Assembly (NCBI GenBank): GCA_027946365.1
Contig: JAPEUQ010000002.1
Span: 2,232,001 to 2,296,000 of the forward strand
Source: Kalmusia sp. IMI 367209
Taxonomy: Eukaryota > Ascomycota > Dothideomycetes > Pleosporales > Didymosphaeriaceae
DNA: 64,000 nucleotides
Direction of reading: 5' to 3'
Of this stretch, positions 46,741 to 57,958 are shown in pieces. Numbering within the stretch: position 1 is the stretch's first letter; the number at the start of each line of letters is the position of its first letter. The translations under genes were made by a program, and so were the position numbers. The notes beneath the pieces were generated by a model. The model saw only the letters and a program-made list of their open reading frames with translations. It searched no databases and was not told where the DNA came from.

Positions 46741-48097
46741 CTACAAGAAGGCGGAACGCTGCTTGCCCATGACCAGGTCTCTCGTCATCTCGAAGCTGAG
46801 CCAGCTGCTTGCCATGCTGGGAGCGACCTTGAGAAGATTCGGAACAATGCCCTTGTAGAGACCGCGGACGCCTTCGGTCTTGACGATGTTGCGAATAGCG
46901 TCACCAATGCCGGAGTACTGGTATCCCATGCCAGACATGGTGTTGACTTGGAACCGTCGTCGCAGAACGTCAAAAGGATATGTGCAAGTCTGCGCGACAG
47001 CACCGGAGACCGCCCCAGCAGCTAGCTTGCCGATCGCACTAGGATCTCTCTGGCCCTCGGGTGTGAACTGTGTGCGCGCCATCTCGTAGACCATAAAGTT
47101 GAGGCCGACGTAGGGTGCTACTCCTGCGACGGTGGGGATGATGCCGCGATATAGTGCGAGGACGCCTCCTTCGTTCTTATACATGCTGACCATGATGCCC
47201 CACATGCCCGGGAGCTTCTGACCGGCGTCGCGCTTCAAACTCTCAAACGATGCGGATTGGATCGATAAACGAGTACGGACGATATCGAGGGGGTAGGTGA
47301 AGGTAACGGAGGTAATGCCGGCAAGACCGCCGCAAAAGAGTCGCTGGTATGCATCTAATGGTGCACCCGGCTCGCTCTCAAAGAACTGTTCGTCGTAAGT
47401 AAATGATAGTAGCGATCGTACAGACCTTGATGTTTCCTGAAATGACTCCTCAACATTTCCGACGTTCCTCTTTCCTCTGCTCCATACTATTCTCCACACC
47501 ACATCTCTCGTATTCCACGTCCCCGGCATACCCCCGTCCAACGAACTTCAAATTCTCCCTCGACCCTTTGACGTACCACCACTCCCAAATATGATGGCCG
47601 CAAAACATGCAAGAGGGAAAGGGAATTTGTGGGTCTGCGAAAAAAGCAAGTAGTCACTTACCCTCTTGTATACGTTGTATGCTCCGAACTGGACAGCCGA
47701 GTAAGGCACAATCCGAATGCAATTGGTGCCGTTTCCAGCCATGAATCCCCTCCAGCCTTCATCCCGCCACATCTTTGCCAACGCTTTCGGAACGGACATC
47801 TTATATTCGTTGCGACCCACGCTCTGGACCTGGAAAAGAATCTTTAGACGCTCGAGAGGCGACACGACAGTCCGGGAAACAGCGCCTGCCACTCCGCCGG
47901 CGATGAAGGAAGCGACGACCGGCTGCTGGAAGAAACTGCGGAAGCGGTCGGCGCCATTGTCGACGATGGCGGCCTATAGACACAGTATTAGCTGGTCAAC
48001 TGGAAGCAATGCCTTTGGAGATGCCTTTGCATCCTTCGCAAGGCCATAGGCGTGCACTTACAGGCGTCGGCTGCTCCGAGCTCGTCGGGGTGCTCAT
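46741..48097 (-). CDS. Mitochondrial carrier, YPR011C (APS/PAPS)-like
   Basis: Three exons (48097-48062, 47973-47662, 47385-46741) give 330 residues; intron 2 is long (276 bp). All three mitochondrial-carrier repeats are present with PX(D/E)XX(R/K) signatures: PLERLK in repeat 1, PLDIVRTR in repeat 2, PFDVLRRR in repeat 3, each on a six-helix carrier of normal size. Flanking segments GAVSRTVVSPLERLKIL, FMAGNGTNCIRIVPYSAVQFG, RLFCGGLAGITSVTF and PTVAGVAPYVGLNFMVYE fit the subgroup containing yeast YPR011C, reported to carry adenosine 5'-phosphosulfate and PAPS, and also the CoA-type carriers. The substrate is thus inferred. The intact repeats, plus a conserved C-terminal VPNLLKVAPSMASSWLSFE, suggest a working inner-membrane transporter. 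Confidence 0.93.
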
Positions 48098-49412
48098 CTT
48101 TACGTTGTCGCGCCAAGAACAGTCAGAATCGTCAACGCCGCGCGCCGCCTAAGCAATGCGGCCTACACGCCTATCGGAGAGAAGGAGAGCTCGTCGGACG
48201 CGATTGCGGGCTCATCGGTCGTCTCTGCGGAAGTCTCGTTGCGGGCGCGAGTCTCGAGTGGGTAGCGGAGCGGACGAGGATGCGGCGCTGTCGTCGGTGA
48301 TAGAGCGTGCCATCCAATGCGGTGAATAACGATACAACAGTTGGAGCGCAAGCAGGGTCGGCCGTCACGGCAGGTTTGCTGTGTGCCGTGTCGCGGTGAA
48401 TGTAGGTTTGTAGATCTAGAGTGATTAGGGACAGGGTGCCGAGGGTAGGAAAGGGCTGCGAGAATTTAGTGCCGTAAATGTCCGCTTTCAGCCCTACAAA
48501 TTGCCGCAACCTGGACCCCTGGCTTCTTACATAAATAGCACAATCCCGATCGCCCCCGTTCTTTTGCTTTGCCCGTGCCAGATCGACATGGCCATGACCT
48601 GCAGGTCATCTTGCCTCGTGCACATGGCTGCGGCTCCAGGTACTTGGGGTACCCGACCGCGCAGCTGAGCTGGCCTTCCATGTGACCGCCCCCTGTATTA
48701 CTTGCTTCTAGTGAAACACTGACATAGACACGTTTCCTTTACTCTTGATACACATCTATGCTCACAATGCGCTAGCTCCCTTCTTTTCACTATTACTCCA
48801 GCCGCTGAAATACTATCAGATATCACCGTTCGTTCGCCTGATCTTCGACAAGCGAACAAAAGGCCAGAAACTAACCTTGACCCGCTTAATGTCCGTATCT
48901 TCGTTGCAGCATAAAAATAAAACAAACAGTGCCCTTGTTGCACACTGCGACGTTGAATGCAAAATACATGCAGGAAGCTCGCGTGTGGTGGCTGTACATC
49001 TGCTCGATAGTCCACATATTCTCTGTATCAGTAGGTTGAGACACTTTCGTTTCATCGTCAGTAACCCGGCACTTTTCCAACATCATGTTATTAAATAAGA
49101 TGTATCCAGGGCTAGAAGGGTATCTTAAATATTCTAGAGTTCAAAAAGGTATAAAGCGCCGCAGGTTCACCCCATATCCGCCTCCAATTCGATCTCGAAC
49201 GTAAAGAGACAAACAAGAAGCAAATGACAAATCAGAGTACAGACTCTACATCCGTGACTACTTGTGAGGGGCATGTGTAACTTCGAACCCATATATGCAT
49301 TACACATAGTTAGAATTAAGCTCCTGAAGTCAAGGCGCATGAGTCTGTTGTTATAAGGATCAACTTGCATCAAACATCATGATCGACGTACCGAATCAGC
49401 CCTACGGCAAGT
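48098..49412. other. Intergenic, no supported gene
   Basis: Between the carrier start and the thioredoxin end. No protein or RNA gene recognised; it includes the carrier promoter. Confidence 0.5.
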
Positions 49413-49736
49413 TCATAGATTTGCTTCGATAGCCTTCCGCAGCTCCTTGGGCTTCGCCCCCGTCACACCTTCTTGTATATCCCCGTCCTTGAAAACGCTG
49501 AATGTTGGCATCTGACTGACTCCCAACTCCTGTGCGATGTCCGGTGTCTCTTCCACGTCGTATGTATAAAAGTGTGCATCCGAATATTCGCCAACCATTT
49601 TCTGCACTTCCGGAGCAATAGCTTTACATTGCGCGCACCAGGTGGCGGTGCCTTCGAGAATGGTAACACCTTCGTACATGACGGCTTTCAAGTAAGCGGC
49701 TTTAGAGTCGAGCTTAGGAATAGAGTTTTCAGACAT
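49413..49736 (-). CDS. Thioredoxin with WCAQC active site
   Basis: Single exon, 107 residues, the usual thioredoxin length. Active site W33-C34-A35-Q36-C37-K follows ILEGTAT; cis-proline motif QMPTF at 76-80; VFKDGD and the final amphipathic helix KPKELRKAIEANL complete the fold. Cytosolic thioredoxins reduce disulfides of ribonucleotide reductase, PAPS reductase and peroxiredoxins using thioredoxin reductase. Canonical Trx has WCGPC; here Gly-Pro is replaced by Ala-Gln, which in other Trx-fold proteins shifts redox potential, so the role may differ (inference). No targeting peptide is visible. Confidence 0.92.
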   Translation of the reverse strand: MSENSIPKLDSKAAYLKAVMYEGVTILEGTATWCAQCKAIAPEVQKMVGEYSDAHFYTYDVEETPDIAQELGVSQMPTFSVFKDGDIQEGVTGAKPKELRKAIEANL

Positions 49737-51090
49737 GTTGAGGTTCTGAAAGTGAACGAGTTCGAGATAGGTGTATGTTCAACCTTGAGTAGAGTTGTTG
49801 AGCAATAGTCCTCATATTGCGTATCATATTGCGTCATAGTCTTGAGATAAGCTAACCGGATGCAGGCTCCACAATTGAGTTAGTGCATTTTTGCCCGTGG
49901 GCGGAACTCCCACCACAGCGCCGCTCACTGATCGTGAATGCCATTGATTCATTTGCTCACGACATCATTAGCTTTGAGCTGCTTATTGATACTAAAGTGA
50001 GTGCAGGTATTCATCGCGCAGTATTTTGGAGCTCACACTCGTTTCCACACTATTCTTCCATTGACTCTCGAAGCTCTGCATTGCCTTACCCCGTACTTAC
50101 CTGTAATTTAAACTCACCTCAGGCCGTATATTACATCAGCGTCGTCCCATTATTCGTCTTCATGGTGGGTATGGAACAAATGTAAACAGCCTTCTACCAA
50201 ATGCCCCCATCAAAAGGGATTTCCGCTATCGACGGCGCAGATAAGTCGCTTCGAGCTTCCCATGTCCTTCCCCGCTTCAAATATGAAGATATCCCATGCC
50301 CAGAAGTGCATCAACATTGAAACTGGCTTCGGGCCTGCCCATGTAGAGCTCATGAGTATCGACGACCCAAGCCCGGCTGATTTGCCCTGTAACAACATTC
50401 AGCTTGATTATCGGTTTCCCCAACCTCCAGCCAATGAAATTTATGAAAAAGGTTCTCCAACGGATCATAGTATGACATCAGGACTTTCGATCGATGCTGA
50501 GAAGCCGGATGGGATGGAATTGTGCAGTCTAGCGGCACGCAATTCCAATATCTGCGCTTAAGCATCCAACGATATCGTCAGATAGACTAAGGTCCTTATA
50601 CAGTGGGTCCATGATATTCCGAGTTTGAGAAAGGGCACAGTGGCTTGAGGAATAGGTGGATTACATAATTGCTCTATGCCCTAACCCCCCAGAATTGGTC
50701 AACGGATATATGAAGTAGAAACATTAGTAATCAAAGTATCTAGTACCGAAGTTAGGATTATTGACTAGATTAAGTGTAAGTTCTACGCTGCCTGGTACTA
50801 CTCGTCGAAAGTAAATCAACTTTGGAAAAAGACCAGTCCAATGAACCTTGCGATACTTCATTTCACTGAGATTACTATCCTTGTACTTAGCTTTGTATGA
50901 TGGTACTAGATCATTTGAGTTAGAGCCCCAATTTACCTCCCCGTTTCTGTATCGATGTGCTCGATATACCCAGGCTCACCTGCTATTCCTTTTCCATTTT
51001 ATACACGTAAATAAAATTGGTGTTTTCTTTGTCTGTCAGATCTTGAAATGCAGTAGCGTTGAAGTCCTTAGTACTGTCAGGTACGATGCC
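49737..51090. other. Intergenic, no supported gene
   Basis: No defensible gene. An open frame near 50262-50561 (+) has no recognised domain. The region marks the change from housekeeping DNA to the decayed accessory segment. Confidence 0.4.
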
Positions 51091-52540
51091 CTAGCCTCGC
51101 AAAATCCTCTCTGCCTTTCTTTGCGCTTGTTCTCTCGGGTGAAACCCAACGGACGACAAAGAAGAGACATATTTCCGGGCAACTGGCCACAAGATTAGAA
51201 ACAATTCCGAGTAGATATTAGGGTGATTGCGTACTTCTATAGAAAAAAGGGCCGGAGATACTTCCAACACAAGAGCAAAACAAATCATTCCAGACACAAT
51301 CATCTTCTTGGACTGCTTAAAGCTATCGCTGATCACTAGTGAGAGATAAATCATAAACGAAGCCTGATAATAACCGTTAAGGTAGCAACATATTGAAGTT
51401 AGTTGAATAATTCCAGTTGTGGCTGAAAAGTTTTCGTGCCGATAGCTTACAGTTAGATCAATCATGCAGCAAACGCGTGCGATGGTGCCGGCAAAAATTT
51501 AAGGCCCCAGCAATCGCAGGCAACATGGATAGTGCGCAGACATAAGTGCGGCCATTGGGTAGCATGACCCTGTTCGCAAGAGCACCAAGACCGATCTAGA
51601 TAACGACGATGACACCTTGATGGATCCAGAGGAGGGCCGCGTGTAGCTTGTCAAGTCCAAGGCCCTAGATGACAGGTGTCGGGAAGTCGAAATTTCCTCC
51701 GTTGGGGGCGGCAGACACGAAGCCCGGAAAGATAAACAGCCAGGTCTTGTAGTCAAATCTGCTTCTTTACCTGCTTTCAATTTACACGAACTGCTGTTCG
51801 ACACCAGTCTGATTACGGTGCATTCGAGCAATCAGGAGCAACCTTTCATCAATCGAGAGGCCTCGAAATGTTATAGGGAAACTCAGGATGACTAAGAACG
51901 ATACAATCGCCACGCGTGAGCGCTGAGGAACTCATATCTCCAAGGGGCCAGTCTTCCATCGATCTGTCCAATCCCATATACCATAAAAACGCGGGAGTTA
52001 GTGCTTCTTCCATGTGTTTTAAACGGAAACATAGGGGAATTTTCTAACCAATGGATCCGCATCCCACTACGCCGATGCTATTCCAAGCGTACCATGCCGA
52101 GATACTAGATGTCTATTCTGCCTTTGTGTGAAACATAGACGTGAAAGGCATGAAGGGTGGATCGGCAAAACTCCTAATAAGATAAACAGTGTTCCAAGAG
52201 ATCAAAACTTGTTTGTTGCGGCCTGGTACATGAAGACTCCCCAAATGAATTTTTGAGGAAGGGCATCAGACTAGGCGTGACCACTACATCAACAAATTTG
52301 AAGGAATAGATCAAAACAGCTAGCCAAGGTATCGACGAAGGCGACACATATTTGTTTCCTGTGAAGTAGAGATTAGATATGATACCGAAGATTGCAGCAT
52401 AAGAGAGAGAGGGTAGTCTTGTCGACATACTAAAGGCCATCAGCGAAGGGTCAGGGAAGTTGAAGGATCCGGGGATCACTAAGAAGGTGGAGGCTTTATC
52501 GGATTGGGTAAGGTACAAGGTAAGTAGAAGAAATAGCATA
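51091..52540 (-). pseudogene. Dead Dal5-type MFS permease
   Basis: Pieces of one MFS permease can be read in order on the minus strand. Near 52.4 kb: MSTRLPSLSYAAIFGI and LYFTGNKY (TM1 and loop). Near 51.7-51.5 kb: PNGGNFDFPTPVI-stop-GLGLDKL, LGALANRVMLPNGRTYVCALS and MLPAIAGA (TM7-8). Near 51.4-51.1 kb: GYYQASFMIYLSLV, KQSKKMIVSGMICF (TM10) and a basic tail QRKAERILRG. Two TAG stops near 51.65 and 51.60 kb interrupt the middle piece; the first sits where family members have CAG (Gln), a C-to-T change as RIP would give. Other joins need frameshifts. It is the same family as the intact permease at 11.7 kb, though clearly not a recent copy. It lies divergent to the dehydratase gene, suggesting a former transport partner. 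Confidence 0.8.
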
Positions 52541-53099
52541 TGCCCAATACTGGAATAATTCGAATTATCAGCATCGTTCAGCTTTTTATGTTACCGCCGT
52601 CCGGCACACTACGAGTGACCCGAATTGCATGCATCAAGAAAACTTACTCCTAGCTGTATTTACTTCCATACTGTACCTAGTATGCTGAGGGAGAACGACA
52701 TGGGATAAACGCGAAGACGTTTTTACGGTCAGAATGCTAAATTGTGAAGAGCTATACCGCCGAAATTTGCGCCTTCATTTGGTGAACAGCCAGCTTGATG
52801 CTAACAGATCCGAATCTAGGTAAGGAGCCGAAAGGCCGAAAGGCCGAAAAAATGACCTTGATCGGCTCTGTGCCCAACCACCTAAGATCGCCACCAATCA
52901 GTGTATGCCTTTCGGGCTAATACATTCAACGGCAGTGTACTTCATTCTCCAGGCTTGACTCGGACTGCTACTACAATCATTTTTAAATCCAACTGGACCC
53001 ACGCTTAAAGCTACAATAGCCTGTACCACCATCTGTGCCGTGCACTCTGGATTAGCTTTATCTTTTCAGTTGAAGAACTCCACGTTTCTGGAGACGGCT
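52541..53099. promoter_or_regulatory. Divergent spacer between dead permease and dehydratase
   Basis: 559 bp head-to-head spacer; it should hold the dehydratase promoter. No motif assigned. Confidence 0.4.
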
Positions 53100-54697
53100 A
53101 TGCAGTCCCAGATTCTAGATCATGACCAACAAAGGTCACATTTTCCCATACATGAGGTGCAAATCATTGGCATACAGACATTCGGTATGAACAGACCTGA
53201 GGTGCTACCCTGATTCTAGTACAAGTTACTAACATGAATTATGCTTAATAGATCTACGACTCCCAACAAGCCTAGATGCATCGGGATCGGATGCCATGAA
53301 CCCAGCAGGCGATTACAGTGCAGCCCACGTGCAACTCAAGACAAATACCGAATTGGTAGGCCACGGAATCTCCTTCACGATTGGTCGTGGCAACGACCTT
53401 TGTACCGAAGCTGCTCGCCAAATTGGCGAACGCCTGATTGGCAAGACTCTTGGCGAGCTTACCGAGAACATGAGTAAAACTTGGCGCTACCTCGTGGCTG
53501 ATTCGCAATTGCGCTGGATCGGTCCAGAGAAGGGTGTCATTCATCTAGGTTTGAGCTCCTGTATCAACGCTCTCTGGGATCTTTGGGCCCGGTACTTGCG
53601 GAAACCTCTTTGGAAGCTCGTTTCGGATATGACACCGGAAGAATTTGTCAATTGCGTCGACTTCCGCTACATAGTGGATGCTATTACTCCTGAAGAAGCC
53701 GCAACAATGCTAAAAGAGCTAGAGCACACCAAAGTGGAGCGAATTGAGGAGGCACGCCGGAATCGCGCTGTGCCAGCGTACACAACACAAGCAGGGTGGC
53801 TCGGGTTTAGTGATGAAAGAATGAAGCAACTCATCAGGCAGAATCTCGAAATGGGCATAGACAAGTTTAAGCTCAAAGTGGGAGGCAATATTGATGACGA
53901 TATCCGTCGCCTCCGTATTGCTAGGGATGCAATCGGCTCAGATTGTATGCTTATGATCGATGCGAATCAGGTTTGGAGTGTTCCTGAGGCGATCGATACT
54001 ATGAAAAAGTTTGCCGAGTTTAGGCCTATGTACGTTAGGCTCACCCGCTTACACTCAATGCACCCCACTCTCGACAAGGCAGAACAAGACTAACGGTGTT
54101 GTACCAATAGCTTCATCGAAGAACCGACGTCGCCAGATGATATCCTCGGCCATGCTACCATCAGAAGAGCACTGAAGCCCTTTGGGATTGGAGTTGCCAC
54201 CGGCGAACACTGCCAAAACCGTATAATATTTAAGCAACTTCTTCAGGCAGGGTCCATTGACTACTGCCAGATAGATGCCTGCAGGCTTGGTGGCGTCAAC
54301 GAGGTTCTCGCTGTCCTCTTGCTGGCTAAGAAGTATGTTTGCCAATACTTCTGCAGCTTCTTCCCAGCCGCAGGGTGCTGACTCTCTTGATCCTAGGTTC
54401 AACACGCCCGTAGTTCCTCACAGTGGCGGTATCGGACTCAATGAGTATACACAGCATTTAGCTCTACTAAACTATATCTGTGTTTCAGGTCAAAAGAGCC
54501 TACTGGAACACATTAACTCCTTCCATGAAGTCTTTCGAAATCCGGTCCAAACAAGAGATGGGCACTTTTTCACACCGTGGGAGGTTGGATACAGTGTAGA
54601 GTACATACCGGATGCGATCTTAAAGTACCAATTCCCGAATGGTAGCTTTTGGAAGAATGAACAGGGCTTGAAAATAAAGAATGGACCCAAGTTGTAA
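53100..54697 (+). CDS. LGD1: L-galactonate dehydratase-like enolase-superfamily enzyme
   Basis: Four exons (53100-53184, 53252-54029, 54111-54332, 54397-54697; all GT-AG) give 461 residues, near Trichoderma LGD1 (about 450). ATG 53100 precedes [20 protein letters not shown], the expected N-terminus. Seen: [42 protein letters not shown], the KxK catalytic pair in KFKLKVGG, metal ligands in [21 protein letters not shown] and GVATGEHC, and the [14 protein letters not shown] general acid/base loop. These enzymes dehydrate L-galactonate to 2-keto-3-deoxy-L-galactonate in fungal D-galacturonate (pectin) catabolism; related fungal enzymes act on L-rhamnonate or L-fuconate, so substrate is not certain. 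All catalytic residues are present and the frame is intact even though both neighbours are dead. Confidence 0.9.
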
Positions 54698-54777
54698 TGT
54701 CTATTGGGGTAAAACTTTAGACGGAACAGTGTTTGACATATTGGCTCCCGCTGGGTCTTTCTTGTGTAATCCTCTTC

Positions 54778-56687
54778 TTAAGCCGAAGGAAATAGACTAG
54801 AAAACAGAGCATTGTCGTCCAACCACTCATGAAATGAGTTCACTTGCGTTTCTGTGTCCATGGTTTGCGTTCTCTCGAGATAATTAATATTCGACATTGA
54901 CGAAGCATCCAGGTCGACGTGCCTCATTGATCCTACCGGACAGCGTTGACGGCGTAGCATGTTGGTCGAGTCGGATATGTCCGGCCTGGAAGCATTCGTA
55001 GCCATGCAACCTAGGTTTTCATCTTTTGAACCATGGTTGAGGCCTACCACAGAGCTTCTCCTCGGCTGTATCGGTATTTGTGATCCTGCAATATTGCCTT
55101 CATTCTGCTTCAAGTCCCGTAGATCCTTGACAGACTGGTGGGTCCGCGATGATACTTGTCCGGCTTCTGATAGTACGCTAGATCCTATTGACGTTGCGAA
55201 TTAGAAAAGGCCGTGGTAAAAACTTGCATGCCAATAAATGGTTCCCAATTCTTCTAGGCCACCATGCATGTCTTGAACCGATCATCTGCCTCTTCCAACT
55301 TTGGTGTATTATCCGAATGACGCATTAGAAGCACTTGGACTATTAAAGGGGGCAAGACGCCCGTCACGCTATTCGATTTCTTTAGTAAGTTTCGCGGTAT
55401 CCAAGTGACAGAGGCGCCATACCTCGAAGTAGGAAAATACTTCACTAATCCAAACTTTATAGCCTCTTCGAGAATATAAACAGAATCAGTTGCAATGAAC
55501 TGTATATCTTCCGGGGGTTGTTTTGCGGGTGGTTTTGCATACAGAGCATACTTCGATTGTAGAAGTGCAATCAGCACAGCACTAATAATTTAGCATGAGC
55601 GCCATGTACTCTTGCAGTAGACCCTGATTGAATTAACTTACTTATAGATTAAATGCAGTAGCATCTTGTAGGCGAGAGAAACACTGCCTTGACACTGCTC
55701 GGATGGTGTATGAATTCCACATTGCGAGGCTGCGCTTGAATTCGACCTCCAACCCCGTAGTGTAGTTTCACAAAGAGTGATCTGGTTATCAATGGAGTCT
55801 GACGTAGAAAGTGACAATACACCCTCCATATAATAACACAACTTGGTGAAATACATGAAGATAGCCTTGATAGTACGATCGTTATCGGTGTCGTATTCTT
55901 CCTCTAGGTCCGTGGTAGTAAGAAAAGGAACGTTACAGTCTAAGCTGTTAATATGCATTGGCCAGCGGGTTCCGAGTGCGATGAGCCTGTCCCGTAGTAG
56001 ACATGCCCACCATATCCTAGCCCATATTTTTCGTTGAGCAGCCTCTCCACTGTCACGATGTAATCCCGCACCCTGGGCTAAGCTAATGGCTTGGTGTACC
56101 CAGAACCAGGTGTGCCTTTGTTCGGTCATAGAGGGATAGTGATGCCTGATCAGGAGGAGGGATTGAATAGTCGCAATATCGTCCGGTTCATAGTCGAATC
56201 GATGGAGGTACTGCAACGAGTCAACAGAACATCTAGCTCTTTAATCATTGTCTACTCACACACGCTCTCGTGTAATAGTAACTACGGGACTGTTGACGAT
56301 TGGAGAAGTTCATTGCCTGGATAGTATCCATCGAGATGAACTATAACGAGCAAGGACGGCATGGGAACGTGCGAAGAGATCCGAGTGACTTACTGTACAG
56401 GCTGTGAATAAAATTGCCTGGAGAAGGAGTAAGCCTGGCCCTGTCCCTTTGTGTCGGACATTGGCTTCATTCATATGATACTCAGCTAGGAAAGGAGGCC
56501 GATCAATGATCGGAAAGAACGGGTGAAAGTGTTCAAAATCCGCTGAAACGCATTCGTTCAAAATTTTTCTTGTTGGTAGTTCGATCGCTCCTTTCTCCTT
56601 TAAAAACCGTAGATCTTCTTCGGAAACATTTTGATCATGCCCAAGCAAGTAGCTTGGTTCACCAAGCGGATCGATTGGGTGACTCAA
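54778..56687 (-). pseudogene. Truncated fungal-specific transcription factor
   Basis: Remnant of a transcription factor with the fungal_trans middle homology region. Exons read: SYLLGHDQNVSEEDLRFLKE and HFHPFFPIIDRPPFLAEY with LLLLQAILFTACT (56687-56410); AMNFSNRQQSRSYYYTRA (about 56.3 kb); FDYEPDDIATIQSLLLIRHH, TWFWVHQAISLAQGAGLHRD, RKIWARIWWACLLRDRLIALG (56218-55640); AVLIALLQSKYALYAKP through DDRFKTCMV (55577-55263). A one-base deletion near 55260 is needed to continue into LEELGTIYWHASFYHGLF, which then meets a TAA at 55203. A Ser/Asn-rich tail runs to 54778. The Zn2Cys6 DNA-binding domain expected before residue 1 is missing: DNA beyond about 56.7 kb is AT-rich repeat. Probably the former regulator of the adjacent dehydratase (inference from position, tail-to-tail). 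Confidence 0.75.
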
Positions 56688-57239
56688 ATCACGTTGAGAG
56701 CTCCCAATAAATAAATTATCTTATTACCTAGATTATATATTTATAGTTAATAAGTCTAAGTAGAAAAATAATAAGACGTTTATAAATATAGAATCTAGTT
56801 ATAGATAATAGTATATACTTCACACTAGAATTAATAGTAAAAGGATAACTCTAGTTATATTAAGTAAATAATACTTAACGTCTCTAAAGTAAGTACGTAG
56901 TATAGATTTTATATAGCTTATTCGCTTAGTTTTCTTAGTATACTAGACCTATTAATTCTAGCGTAATATATCTTAATACTATAGTAACTTTATAATATCC
57001 TTATTATAGAATCTCTTTCTAGCTATAGTCCCTTATAGCTACTATAGTCTTAATAAAAACCTTACCTTATAAGAAAGAAAAAAATATCTATAGTATTAGT
57101 GTTTTCTATATATATTATAAATATATACTACGCACGTACTATATTTATAATAGATATAATATATATATTATTATACTAAGATTCTATATCTTCTATTTTT
57201 AAGATCTCATCTACGTGGCAGTAAGTCTATAGTATAAAT

Positions 57240-57905
57240 AAATAATTTTAGTTATACTAGTTCCTTAGAATAGTATTAGTTATCTTTTTTAAAATCTTCT
57301 AAATCCTTTTATATTTAATATTAGCGTAGACTTTATTAATAGTTACTTTAACCTAGCGACTAAATCTAATCTATATAGCTATCTAATCTTATAATAGCTT
57401 AAACTTTACTTACTTAAATGCCTTCGTAACCTAAAAATATATAAACTACTATAAATTCTATATCTAAAAAAAAGTTTATTTATTTTATATATAGTAATTT
57501 AGATATCTACCGTCTTATTACTATTACTATTTAAGTAGCGTGCCTAGTCTAACCTTACTATACTAAGAAGAATCTTATATATCTAAATAACGCTCTTATC
57601 ACCTAATAACTTATAGATAAACTTTTAATTATTACTTTCTATTACTAGAACGGCACCTTCAGCACTTACCTAGTATATAATACCCTAAAACTTCTATCTC
57701 TATAGTAGTACTATATATCTATTAGAGATAACTATATCTACGTTCTTTAGGTTTACTATTACTATCTACCTAGCTTATACACCTTAAGCATCTACTCTAT
57801 ATTTAAGTATAGAGTCTTCTACTACCCTTTTTATATTATCTTTAAGCATTTCGCGAACTAGGCGAATAATTCTATAGTCTTTATATAATATAGCTATCTC
57901 TAACT
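57240..57905 (-). repeat. Outer inverted-repeat copy, left
   Basis: Matches, in reverse complement, the block at about 62.5-63.2 kb. Shared landmarks include AGAACGGCACCTTCAGCACT here against AGTACTAAAGGTGCCGTTCT there, and the stretch around CTAGTTCCTTAGAATAGTAT. The right boundary abuts the hAT-like left terminus. Source element unknown; both copies are too mutated to translate convincingly. Confidence 0.75.
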
Positions 57906-57958
57906 TAGTATTATAAATTTTTAGTAATTACTATATAATATTACTAACTAATTACTTA

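Noticed and set aside
47548..47892. Continuation of the carrier exon past 47662
   Set aside because: Sequence after YKR is not carrier-like; a GTAAGT donor at that point and an acceptor before FFESEPG restore the family sequence.
49260..49300. GGTTCGAA-like string suggesting a tRNA T-arm
   Set aside because: No acceptor stem, D-arm or anticodon arm could be paired around it.
50262..50561. 99-codon frame with a start codon
   Set aside because: No recognised domain, no plausible exon partners, and comparable open frames exist on the opposite strand.
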